DNA of 64,000 nucleotides from Garcia nutans (GCA_947685225.1 CANTUV010000024.1:55146001-55210000), one strand, 5' to 3'; shown: positions 19,968-31,773, counted from the stretch's first letter. Notes: generated by a model not told the origin, from the sequence alone. Made by a program: numbers and translations.

Positions 19968-22435
19968 CTAGAGAGAGAAAGGGGATTTTACTTCTAATTA
20001 CACCAAAGACTAAGGTTATCAAGAGGCTTGCAAATGGATATTGAAGATTTGGCAAGCTATTCAAGTAAGTACTTCTCTCTTGAGTTGATTTTATTGATTA
20101 TGTATATATATGTTTTTATCTTCTTGTTTTGGGTTTCTTTGGATTGAGGTATGGTTGGTGTTTAAGATGATGGAAATGAAAGATTGAAGTATGTAATTGT
20201 GTTGAATTGGTATTTAAGTGTTGATAATTTGGGGTATTTGTGATGATGATGATGAATTGTTGAGTTAGGATTTGATATGAATGAAATGGTATTTTGAGTA
20301 ATTGATTATAGTGATGTATATATATTGATTGTTATGGTGATATAATGAAGTTATATAAATGTTAAAGTGATATGGAATTGATAAATATGAACAAAGATGA
20401 TGATTAAAAGGGTTGTGGTATGAATTTTGGAAATGGTTTGGTCTTTGAGTTCTTGAAGGACACGGCCAAATTATGAGAGACACGGCCAAGTTAGGGCAAC
20501 TTGGCCGTGTTGGATGGATTTTGGAGAGACACGGCCACAAGCTTGGCCGTGTCCCTTGAATGTGTTTGCTACTGCCTGACTTTTGTTGAGAGACACGGCC
20601 GTGTCCTCTGCCCGTGTCTGAGTCTGTTTGAAATTGTGATGAGAGACACGGCCACAAGCTTGGCCGTGTCCCATGCCCGTGTTCGCTACTGCCAAAATTG
20701 TGTTGAGAGACACGGCCACAAGCTTGGCCGTGTCCCTCAAGTGTGCTGCCCGTGTCCCTCAAATGTGTTAAGTAATGTTTTATTCTTTGTCCTTCTTACA
20801 TTGTTATATATTCTTCTTATATTGTTGGATCTTTAAAAGGGTCTTTTGGTACCTAAACACACTTAAAACAATAATGATCCAACCAAAAGTATATAGAAGA
20901 TTATAAATCCATGAATAATGTAAAGTGTGATGTATCTAACAATGATGGTATAGGAAATGTGGAAGATATAATGATCATGTATACTTGAGTGATGAATTGA
21001 TCAATATGATTTGATGATACTATATGAATAATGTTATGTTCTATGCTTTGTAAATTGTAATGTGTTATATGAATGATGTGATGTTGTGATGAAGCATGAA
21101 ATATAAAATATGTGATATTGTGATGACAGATGAAATGTGAGTTGAAATCAAATGAAATATGAAGCCATTGTTATTGGCTATGATGATTCAAATGAGATGT
21201 GAGCCATTGTTATTGGCTATGGTGATTTTAATGTGATGTGATGAAGCCATTGTGATTGGCTATGATGATTCAAATAAAATGTGAACCATTGTTATTGGTT
21301 ATGATAATTCAATTGAGAATAAAATTGATAAATGAGTTGTGTGACTAATGTGTTATTCCATTTTCAGAGTTTGTTGTTGGTGGCATGCCTAAGAAGTGTA
21401 ACAATCTCTTGAAGTTAGGTTGGATTAAATCCTTGAAGCCTAATTGAGATGTTACCACCCTTGAAGCTAGGTTGGATTGGTTCTTGAAGCCAAGTTGGGT
21501 TGAAGCTTAGCATGCTTTGCTCCCCTTGAAGCTTGGTTGAACCTAATCCTTGAAGCCTAGTTGGGTCTATGATAATGATAAATGTGATAATTAAACCAAA
21601 GCATTACTCTGAAAATTGAATGGCATATTAGTATGTTGTTTGGGCCCAAGTCTGTCTTTGTTGTCAATGTGATTCATGCTTGATGAATTGTGAATAAAAT
21701 GATGTTATGAAGTATGATTTTGTAATATGTGCATTGATGTATTGAAGAGGAATGTGTTTTGAGGGACTTTGTTGAGATATGGGCTTATGAACATGTTGTA
21801 TGATGTGTAAAATGTATATGAAGGTGGAATTTGTGAGAATTGCTATTATGAAAATTTGGATAGATCATTGAATGGTGTTTTGTTAAAATGATGTATGTTA
21901 TATATATATATATGAAATAGAAAGGGCAAGAATTGTGTTATGAATGTTCCATGTAATTATATATCAAATTTGCAAAGATAGTGAGAACTTCTGAAGAATG
22001 CATTGAGAAAGGAATACGTGGTAAGAAAACAATAAAACTAAATGCTAAAAATTTAAGGTATGATTCTTTTGGCAAAGTTTATTTTATTATTGTTTTATTT
22101 AGTACTACTAAGCTCTCGAGCTTAGCGCGGATGTTTAATCGCGCAGGTATTTATGAGGTTAATTTGGAAGTTTAGCTGTGGTGCCACGAGAAGAGTAAGG
22201 GTGTCTCGAGACCAACTAGAAGGTGATGCATACATATATGATTTTAATTATGTTGCATTTTTAATAAGAGCAATGATTTTATAAATGTGTTTCAAAGTAA
22301 TGTAAAATTTTATGAATTCGGTTAAAGGTAAATAAACTGAAAATTTACGTGACATTCTGATACTACATATATGTATTGTATGTATACTAGGTATATGTAT
22401 GGTACTTATATGGAGTATTAGGGTGTTACAATTAT

Positions 22436-24726
22436 AGAATATTTGCATATATGAAACATTTAAATCCATATTTACAAATGTGCATATATTTACATTATAA
22501 ATACTACTTTACAAAATATAAAGAAGTAGTACATGATTGGCAAATCTCTTCTGATCTTTAAGTTCCCAAAATCAACTCTTCAAGGTCTACTCTCATTCGG
22601 TCTCGATGAACTCTCGGGTTCAACTCTATTACCTGCGCGATTAACACTATCGCGCTAAGCCAACGGCTTAGTAAGACAAATCATGCTAAAGATATGCTTC
22701 AATGCAATACAATGCCATACATATTATTAATAAACACACAACATAAATGAGAAGCTAACATCTTTGAATTTCACCAATCATAATCATATAAGCATATCAC
22801 ATTTCAACATCCTTCCATATTCCTCATTTATCAATCATGTTACCATTCATGAATCTCATTAAACAAAGACAAGCATGGGCCCAAAACACACTAATATGTC
22901 ATTCAATTTTCAGAGTTAATGCTTTGGTTTTGTTATCACATTTATCAATATCATATACCCAACTAGGCTTCAAGGATTAGGTTCAACCAAGCTTCAAGGG
23001 GAGCAAAGCATGCTAAGCATCAACCCAACTTGGCTTCAAGAACCAACCCAACCTAGCTTCAAGGGTGGTAACATCTCAATTAGGCTTCAAGGATTCAATC
23101 CAACCTAACTTCAAGAGATTGTTACACTTATTAGGCATGCCACCAACAACAAACTCTGAAAATGGAATAACACATTAGCCACACAAATCATTTATTATTT
23201 AATTATCATCTCCATTCTCAACTCTCATCATAGCCAATAACAATGGCCTCATATCACATATAAGTTACCATAGCCAATCACAATGGCATTATATTCCATC
23301 ACATTATACATATAGCATTATTGATATAAACATAACAAAACACATTACTCATCACATGAGTCACAATACATGAAATATCACATTGTTCACATAGTATCAT
23401 ATACATTACCATTATCATCATATGCAACAATGCAATAATACAAGATTTGTACTTACCTCACTAACAATTCATACAACTCCTAACACTTCCTTGTCCAAGA
23501 TTCTTTAACCTCTTAGATCAATGATCAGTCACTATCTTCAAGACCTAAATCAAAAGTAATAGCATATACTTGTTTAAGGATACACAAGAGATAATCCAAT
23601 TAGGAATTAATTAGGGCAAACCCTAACCCTGACACGCTCACCCACACGGGCGTGTTCATGACCGTGCCCTAACTCCACAACACAGAAACATTTACACGCT
23701 CAACAACATGGGCGTGTTCCTGGGCGTGTAAATTCTCAAATCTTACAGTAGCTATGACACGCTCAATAACACGGGCGTGTTACTGGTCGTGTCAAACCTA
23801 CTGCCTCCAACACAATTGACACGCCTAAAAACCTTGGACGTGCTCATGGGCGTGTCCGGCCACAAATCAAGACTCCGATCAAAAACAACCATACACTCAA
23901 CAACACACTTCTATACATTAACATCCTCTTCAAATAATCTTAACAAAACATACTCAAAACTCATCTCAAACTTGCAACACACCCAAAACAAGCCAAAACA
24001 CACATCAAACACCAAACACAAAATCATCTCAAAACCCTTACCACATATACAACATCATCTCTTCCAACCACTTACTCTTTTCTTCCATCCATACTCAAAA
24101 TCCATCATCAACTCACTCAAACACTTCTCACATCTCAAAATCAACCAACACACTCTTAAAAATCTATCAAACTCAAATATCATTCAAATAAGCACAAAAA
24201 TCACAAGAGAACTTACCAAAGTTACAAAACTTCTTGAATCACCAACTTGATCACTTAGATTTCCTTCAATTTGAGCTTAACACATCAAGATCTTCTCTTT
24301 GTCTCTTGCTTTCCTTTGTCCATGGAAGAGCCGGCCACACAAAGAAGAAAGAAGAAATGAACCACAAAAACAAAGTCAACTCTTCTTTTAATCTCCACCA
24401 AGTGTTCCAATTCAAGCAATTACCAAAACACCCTTTTATCATTTGTTCTAGCTTTCTTTTTAATCCAATGCCCTTAATAGTCATTTCACCAATAACCAAA
24501 TAAATATCTCTCTTCCATTGACTTCCCCTTTGACTTATGTATATGTTAATTATACAAGCATATAAACAATATATACACTTCTCTCTACACCCTCTTTCTT
24601 TCCCAAAACACATATATATATATACATTCTTTTCCAAATTCTTTTCTTATCACATACATATACATTCAATCTAATATACAACAACAACATAATCCAAACT
24701 TTTAAGGCATATATTGGGATATTACA
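22436..24726 (-). repeat. Truncated minus-strand Tekay-family LTR
   Basis: On the minus strand it starts TGTAATATCCC at 24726 and runs to 22436, where it is cut off by the plus-strand LTR. The last 220 bp or so (hairpin-to-terminus part) are absent. It contains the reversed CTTGAAGC cassette (22962-23150), GACACG cluster (23628-23868) and double hairpin (22635-22671). Just outside its start lies ATTAT (24727-24731), in frame with the PIF transposase remnant. It is probably the original 5' LTR of the minus-strand chromovirus. Confidence 0.75.
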
Positions 24727-25125
24727 ATTATTCTCGAAGCAATAGCGGATTATGATATGTAGATATGGAACACATATTTTGGTTTGCCAGGCTCCAATAA
24801 TGATATCTATGTATTGGAGTCATTTAATCTTTTTTCTAATCTTTCCAAGGTATTGCTCCTCCAGCTCATTGTGTTATTCAAGGAAAGAAGTATAACATGG
24901 GTTATTATTTAGCTGATAGTGTATATTCGAAATGGTTTACTACTGTGCAAATAATTCACCAGCCGCAAGGTAGAAAGAAAATTTTTTTACCATGAAACAA
25001 GAAGCATATAGAACAGATGTTGAATGTGCCTTTGGAGTTCTCTAATCACGATTCGCAATCGTGGCAGGACTAGCACATTGTTGGAGAAAAAATATGTTAC
25101 ATGATATAATAACTACATGTATTAT
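24727..25125 (+). pseudogene. PIF/Harbinger transposase remnant, left part
   Basis: The broken frame reads IILEAIADYDM, then TYFGLPGSNNDIYVLE, then IAPPAHCVIQGKKYNMGYYL, then KQEAYRTDVECAFGVL and RFAIVAGLAHCW. These are hallmarks of plant PIF/Harbinger (HARBI1-like) DDE nucleases: the GSNNDI acidic site, YYLAD, and the EA.R.DVE.AFGVL block. There are in-frame stops (after DYDM, after KKIFLP, after FGVL), and the N-terminal part is missing. It is interrupted at 25125 by the LARD array and resumes at 41678. Confidence 0.8.
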
Positions 25126-28100
25126 TGTAATATCCTCATGTATGCCTTAGAAGTTTTGATTATGTTGTGGTTGTAAGTTGGATTGAATGTATATGTTATG
25201 TGAAGAGAAAAGAAATTGGTAAGAGAATGCTTGTGTATATGTGTTTTGGGAAATAAAATAGGGTTTAGAGAGAAGTGTATATGTTGTTTATATGGTTGTA
25301 TAATTAACATATACATAAGTCAAAGGAAGAGTCAATGCAATAGAGATATTTATTTTGTGGCATGTGTAATTACCTATGTGGACATATAAGAGACAAAAGT
25401 TAAGTTATATGGAAAAGGGTGTTTTAGTAATTGCTTGGTTAAAATCTCTTGGTGGAGATTTAAAGAAGAAAAGCTTGTTGACTTTTGTTGAATTTCTTTT
25501 CTTCTCTTGTGTGTGCCGGCCATCCAAGAAGAGAAAGAGCTTGAGAGGTGTTTGAAGATCTTAACTCAAATTGAAGAAGGAATCAAGGGTTTTGGTTAGA
25601 GATTTGTGGATTTTCTTCATTTCAAGTAAGTAATCTTGTGTTTTCCTTTGTTAATTTTGAAGTTGTGTCTAAAGGAAATTGTGATTTGTTGATGTGATGA
25701 TTTGGTGTGTTTGATAGGTGTTTATAAGTGTTAAAATTGATGGTGAGATAAAGGATTGAATTGGTGTTGGTTTGATTGTGAAAATTGTAAGTTTAAGTGG
25801 GTTTTGATAGTGGAAGTTCAAGTGTGAAGTTGGTTTTAAGGTTTGGAGTTGATGAATGATTTAATGTTTGGTTAATGTAAGTATTATGTTAAATGTGCAA
25901 AATAAGTGTTAATGAGTTTGATTACATCCATTTGAGTGAGTTTGTGTTGGGTATTATGTGTTTAAATGCATTTGGAAGAGTTGGCCATAAAATAGGGTTT
26001 GTGTTCTTGAGTGACACGGCCAAAGGCAAGGGAGAGACACGGCCAAGTCATGAAAAATTTTGGATGTGTTGGAGTGTTTTTGGGAGACACGGCCGTGTCC
26101 CCAAGCCGTGTCAGCTACTGTGGTTTTTGGTGAGAGACACGGCCACAAGCTCGGCCGTGTCACCTAGCCATGTTGGCTACTGCCTCTTTTATAGTTGAGA
26201 GACACGGCCGTGTCCCTCAAGTGGGCTGCCCGTGTCCCTCAAATGAGTTGGATATTGTTTGATTTCTTTGTTCTTTTTGTATGGTTTTGATTCTTCAAAG
26301 ATAGTTTGGTCTCTAAACCTAAACATAAACACTTTGTAAACAAAGAATGACCTAAACAAATGTATTTAGATGATACTAAACTTATGAATAATGATCTTTG
26401 GATTAGGTTTTGAAGAGATTGGGTTGCATTAACCTAAATGTGGAGAATTCTTGGAATAAAGAAATGTATAAATTGATGGGAGTAGTTCTTGAGGTAAGTA
26501 CCAATACATATGATTGTATTTATTTACATGATTTGAGGCTTAACACATTTGTTTGCAAATGTGTTAAGTAGTTTACTATATTGTTAATATAATTTGACTA
26601 AGGTGATGATTGAATGAGGTGAAAGTTGTGAAGATCATTAAAAGGTAAGCATAAATCCTATTTGATTGTATATCCTTATATGTCCTTGAACCTTAACACA
26701 TTTGGATGAATGTGTTAAATACTCTATTATATTGTGAATGTAAATGAATAATGTCAATTGCTATATATATATATAAAGGATGATATATGAAATGGGAAAG
26801 ATAGGAAGAAATGAGGATCATTCTTAAGGTATGTGCAAATTATTATGATAAATGCTCTAATAATGAATGGTGTTTATGTATTTTGAGAAATGATGAAATG
26901 TTATGTTATATGCATTGTGAATCTTGTGAATGGCAATGTATTATATGAATAAAATACTTTGAAATGTTATATCAATGATGCTATATGTATCCTATGGATT
27001 GAGATAGGATATGTTGTGAAGCCATTGTAATTGGCCATGATGATTCAAATATGATATGAAGCCATTGTGATTGGCTATGACAATTCAATTGAGATATGTA
27101 AGGCATGTTTGCCTAAATGATGATGAGAATTGTAAATGATATTGGTGATGGAATGATCAATGAATTGTGTGTCTAATATGTTATTCATTTTCAGAGTTTT
27201 GTTGTTGGTGGCATGCCTAATAGTAACAATCTCTTGAAGTTAGGTTGGAATTGATTCCTTGAAGCCTAATTGAGATGTTACAACCCTTGAAGCTAGGTTG
27301 GGTTGGTTCTTGAAGCCAAGTTGGGTTGATGCTTAGCATGCTTTGCTCCCCTTGAAGCTTGGTTGAACCTAATCCTTGAAGCCTAGTTGGGATAATGATA
27401 AATGTGATAATTAAACCAAAGCATTAACTCTGAAAGTCGAATGACATATTAGTGTTTTGGGCCCGAGTCTGTCTTTGTTGCCAATGTGAAATACAAGTGT
27501 TGAAATAAATGAATCATGATTGATGAATTGTGAATAAGATAATGTTATGAGGTATGATATGTAAATGAATAGTGGTTGATGATAATGGTTATCTTCATTA
27601 AAAATGTGATTCGTGATTGGTATGATATGTAATGTGCGTATTGCAATAGTGATTGATATGGTATGTAATGTGTGTATTGCAATAGTGATTAGTATGATAT
27701 GTAATGTGCGTATTGCAATAGTGATTGATATGGTATGTAATGGGTGTATTGCAATAGTGATTGGTATGATATGTAATGTGTGTATTGCAATAATGATTGG
27801 TATGGTATATATAATGTGGGTGTATTAATATATTGGTGATAGATTGGGGTTGGTGATAATATTATGTATATATATATGTACATTATATATGAAATTAGCT
27901 AAGATATATGAATGATGCAATTAAAAAGAAAAGATAATATGATAAGAATTAATTATACATTGAATGGATATATCATTATATGTTAATACTTCTATACTAT
28001 ATGTTTACATTTTATATTTGGACTACTAAGCTCTCAGGCTTAGCGCAGGTGTGTATTCGCGCAGGTAAATAGATGGAGATATGAAGTCTCTCTTTATGCC

Positions 28101-28381
28101 ACAAGAAGAGTAAGAGTTTGTTGAGACCAACTAGAGGGTAATGCATACATGTATAACTTTTAATTTTGATGTATTTCTGATGAGAGAGTATTTATATGTA
28201 TAAATGTAATTTGGATAAAGATAATGATTTTGTAAATGTTATTTAAATTAATGTATTATGGTTTAAATTCGGTTACAGGTTTTTAAAAGGTAACGAAAAG
28301 TAGCATTCTTATACTTTATATACTTACTGTATGTATACTAGGTATATGTATAGTACTTATATAGGGTATCGGGGTGTTACA
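25126..28381 (+). repeat. LARD LTR copy 1
   Basis: TGTAATATCCTCATGTATGC to GGGGTGTTACA. It carries a donor-like TTTCAAGTAAGT near 25622, the GACACGGCC cluster (26011-26240), the CTTGAAGC cassette (27229-27392), a 36-bp minisatellite (27612-27810) and the double hairpin (28026-28062). In the hairpin it has two G-to-A differences (CTCAGGCTTAGCGCAGG) from copies 2 and 3. Confidence 0.85.
27612..27810 (+). repeat. 36-bp minisatellite in the LARD LTR
   Basis: Five to six units of GTGATTGGTATGATATGTAA plus TGTGCGTATTGCAATA, with alternating GGTATGATATG and GATATGGTATG versions. Identical arrays occur at 34260-34458 and 40908-41106. Confidence 0.9.
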
Positions 28382-28388
28382 TTTATTT

Positions 28389-28400
28389 TGGTATCAGAGC
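28389..28400 (+). other. Primer binding site (tRNA-iMet), LARD unit 1
   Basis: TGGTATCAGAGC, complementary to the 3' end of plant initiator tRNA-Met, lies 7 bases after the LTR. The second unit has it at 35037-35048. Confidence 0.85.
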
Positions 28401-28425
28401 TTAGGTTCGAGATTCTCGGCCTAAG
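28400..28425 (+). other. Leader hairpin overlapping the primer site, LARD unit 1
   Basis: CTTAGGTT and GGCCTAAG pair around a GAG-ATT-CTC inner stem with one bulged base. The same structure is in unit 2 at 35048-35073, and a covarying one is in the coding element at 54249-54274. Confidence 0.6.
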
Positions 28426-31400
28426 TGAAACTAAAAAGAGAATTTTTGAAGAGTATAATAAAAAAAAAAAAAAGAGAGTTTTGAAAAGTTTAAATAGAAG
28501 TAAAAAGGAAAAGTTTTGAAATGAAATTTGTAATACGTGCATATGCATTGACACCTAGGTTGGTCTCGGATGTGGCATTATATGAATAGTAAAATATTTG
28601 TGTTATATGAGATGTTCTATGTAGTTGATGATATATGTGTATACTATTTTGATGTGATGAGAAATCATGATTGTTGGTATTGATGTTGAAAATGAATTAT
28701 GATTGAGGCATAGTGCCTAATTGACTATGAGAAAACAAATTGTGAAATGTAATGTGCTATATGTATATTGATGATGCATATGAAAATGTCATATTGTGTG
28801 CAACATGGAATGTAATGTCGATGTTTATGAGCAATATTATGTGGGACATAATGTGAATTGAAACATAAAGAAATGAAAAGGAGAATAAAGTTGAAAATGA
28901 GTAGAAATCAAAATCAAGATTAAAGTATGAATTCTTTCCTCTATACTTTGAACCTATTTATAATAAAGTTTATGTTGGGTTTGCTAATGTTAAGTTTACT
29001 AAACAGAGGAAATAATATCGATTTATTAATATTGAAAGTCATGTTATTTAAACAAGGAGAGTATGGTGAAATATTGAATAAGTTGGTTAGTATAAAAACA
29101 GTGTGATTATGTAAAGTTGGGATGTATATACAGTTAAGGTTTTGTTTAAAGGAAAAAGAGATGATAGTGGTTAAATAAGAATATAATTTAGTATTGTTAT
29201 TATAATGCAAACATTGTGAATTCAATGTTAGAGATGTGAGATGCTTGGATATTATAAAAGCTCATGATAATGGTGGTGATATGGGATATTTGAAATTTTG
29301 GAATGAGTTGGATAATTGTGAAAAGTATATGTTTTGATATTACTTTGTGATATATATATAAGATGCTTTTAAAGTTGATATTAAGAAAAGATGAGCTTGG
29401 CAAATTGAAGCTTAAACGAAGTAGTAAATTGAGAAGTTAAAGTTTCAGTGGAATTTGATAAAGATTATTGGGATATTGATGGTTTAATGTATATTCAATA
29501 CATGAGCTAGGAGAAATGACTAATATTCCATATTAAAGCATTATGAATTGAATATTGTGATTGGTAGTATGAGAAATTATTTTAAAGTAAAAAAAAAGAA
29601 AGTGGATAAGCAAATGAAAATGAGTTATTTTAAGTCATTTTGAGTGTAAGGGGTAAAAAATGGTTATGGAAGCATACTAATTGCTTTTAAAGATGAAAGT
29701 GAAAGAGATGTCACATTGGGAATGTGATCAAGATGGATGTGAAATATTATTATAGTCAATATATATATATATGTTGTGTGAATAAATACTTTCTATTATA
29801 TGGGAAGAATGAGAATGATAATGTTTAAAAGAAAGTGATGAATATTAAATTTGTATTGAATGTATGAAAAAGGAAAATAAAATAAGAGCATATAATTAAG
29901 TGTGTACATGTATATGACATGTGAATGAAATTATACATATATACATAAAGGTGTGAATCATGTTTTGTAGATGACCTATGAATATGTATGTGGTATAATT
30001 ATAGAATTAGTGATATGGAAATGATGTTGTATGTATGAGTGGACCTAAGAGAAAGTAGGTCTGGAACTGGGTAAAGCTAATTGGATTGTGTGATAAAAGT
30101 AAGGATGAAATGGACTTGAGTAATAGTGGACAGTAGAAATTGTTGATGAGCCATAAATTTGATAATTTCATGATATTTAGAATCCCAAAGTATTTACATA
30201 TAAAAAGTTCTATGTAATTATATTATAAGAGATTGTAAATGGATTAGAAATGAAGTGACGAATAGAAATTGTATAAGAACTGTATATGATTGAATACATA
30301 TATAATAATATTGTTGAAACGTGACTTAAGTTGATAAAGATTATATAACTGAATGCAAATTTGGTTGAAATGGAGTTGGAATGTGTTAACTTCTGATATG
30401 GTAAAAATGTAAAGAAGGAATATGTTATTCTTGTGATACACCTTAGCCTTGTATTTGTTTGGATTGAGAATAAAATTATGAGAAGAACAATATTGATTGG
30501 AAAGTCTCAGGTTTGAATATTAATCTCTTAAAGCCATGTGTTTTGTTTAGTGTGTTTGATTGGTTAATTTTGTTATCCATGGATTTGGATCTTAGATAAA
30601 AGGATTGCAGTACAGATTTGGTGAGATTGAAAATCTTGTTTGAGAAGTATAGTTAAAAGTTATGATGGATAAAATTGTACTTTATCATTTTATGTTAAGA
30701 ATTGGGTTAAAATTGTGAATATGAAGAGAGGAAAAAGAAATTATGGAAATGTTTTGAGTTATGGATGATATGACAATAAGCTAATCAAAATAAAAATAAC
30801 AACGATATGAAATGAGAAGAGATATTAAAAAGGGAGAAATTATAGAATATGACTGAAAGTTATACTGAATATGTTTAAGGGATGTAACTCGAGGTTTGAG
30901 TGAATGAATTATAGATAGTAATTATGGTATAATCTTTATGAGAATTGGTGGGAATTATAATAAGATAATAGAGAATAAACTATGTGTATATTAACAGATA
31001 ATTTGAATTGATTTGTTATCATGATGATTTGACTGAAAATGGGTCGGAAGAGATCAGGAATTGAATATGAGTTTGCTCTAATGGAATGAAGTTATATATA
31101 TATATATGAATATTGTGAAATTTTATGATGAGTTTGAATAAATTAATTGTTAGTTAGAGTTGAACAAGATTGGAATGTGGATATATTGTGACAGATAGAT
31201 CGATGGATTTCGATTTGACTAAGATTGTGAATCATTATTGAGATTTAATGTGTATAGTTGTACCAAGAGTGTAATTATTTACATGGTAATATATATGATG
31301 TAAATTTTTTTTTTTAAAGTGTGATTGGATGAATGAATGGAATTATGGTAATTGTAACTTATGGTAAGAAGAGAAAAAGATTGGTTATTTATAAAATAAG

Positions 31401-31737
31401 TTGAAAGGTAATGTATTAATTTGTAAGTTAAGTGAAAGAACAAAATATATTAAATATAAAGGTTGGATGGAGTATAAGTGTACTATAAAATGATCTGATT
31501 CTTGTATAAAGACTTTAACAAGAGATGTAATGAGCTCTTTTGAATGTTTGATTAAAGAAGTAATAAGATGTATAAACATATAGAATGATGAGTTATGGAA
31601 TTTTAAGTAAGTGGTTGACTTTAAAGAGGAGAGTTGAAGCTATATGATTTGATGATATAATGACTTAAACGTATAATTAACTTCATTTGGAAGTTAAGAT
31701 GGTATGGTATTATGAATGGATTACAATGATACTAGAT
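28426..31737 (+). other. Non-coding LARD internal region 1
   Basis: No retrotransposon domain is recognisable in any frame. Open frames are short and differ from known proteins. The plus strand is very poor in C (often 1-5 per 60 bases) while G is common. The same region repeats at 35074-38385. Confidence 0.8.
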
Positions 31738-31773
31738 AATTTCGAGGACGAAATTATTTAAGGGGGAGAGAAT
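31738..31773 (+). other. Pre-polypurine hairpin and polypurine tract, LARD unit 1
   Basis: AATTTCG-AGGA-CGAAATT (31738-31755) is a perfect 7-bp stem with a 4-base loop, followed by AAGGGGGAGAGAAT up to the next LTR. The second unit has it at 38386-38421. Confidence 0.7.

Larger units (their letters stand above)
19524..22430 (+). repeat. Complete plus-strand Tekay-family LTR with aberrant flanks
   Basis: It begins TGTAATATCC and ends AGGGTGTTACA, so both termini are intact (2907 bp). The parts run in the same order as in the other LTRs of this family: start, donor-like TTCAAGTAAGT (20057), GACACGGCC cluster (20458-20765), GCCATTGT repeats (21160-21300), CTTGAAGC cassette (21399-21568), double hairpin (22108-22144) and end. 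The left flank TAGGC and right flank ATTAT differ, so there is no target duplication. It may be a solo LTR, or an inverted LTR of the neighbouring element. Confidence 0.75.

Noticed and set aside
19708..20064. Open frames with runs of Asn or Ile and Ser-Leu
   Set aside because: They are translations of the ATT and GA microsatellites.
24234..24503. Open frame with a possible signal-like start in the reversed LTR
   Set aside because: It lies within the LTR module that is non-coding in all other copies.
27613..27828. Open frame with a 12-residue repeat, also at 34261 and 40909
   Set aside because: The 36-bp minisatellite is a multiple of three, which keeps any frame open. The reverse strand is open too, and there is no start context or homology.
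28941..29225. Minus-strand 94-codon frame in the LARD, repeated at 35588-35872
   Set aside because: It is rich in N, I, S and F as expected from an AT-rich C-poor region, with no motif. Identity between copies reflects recent duplication, not selection.
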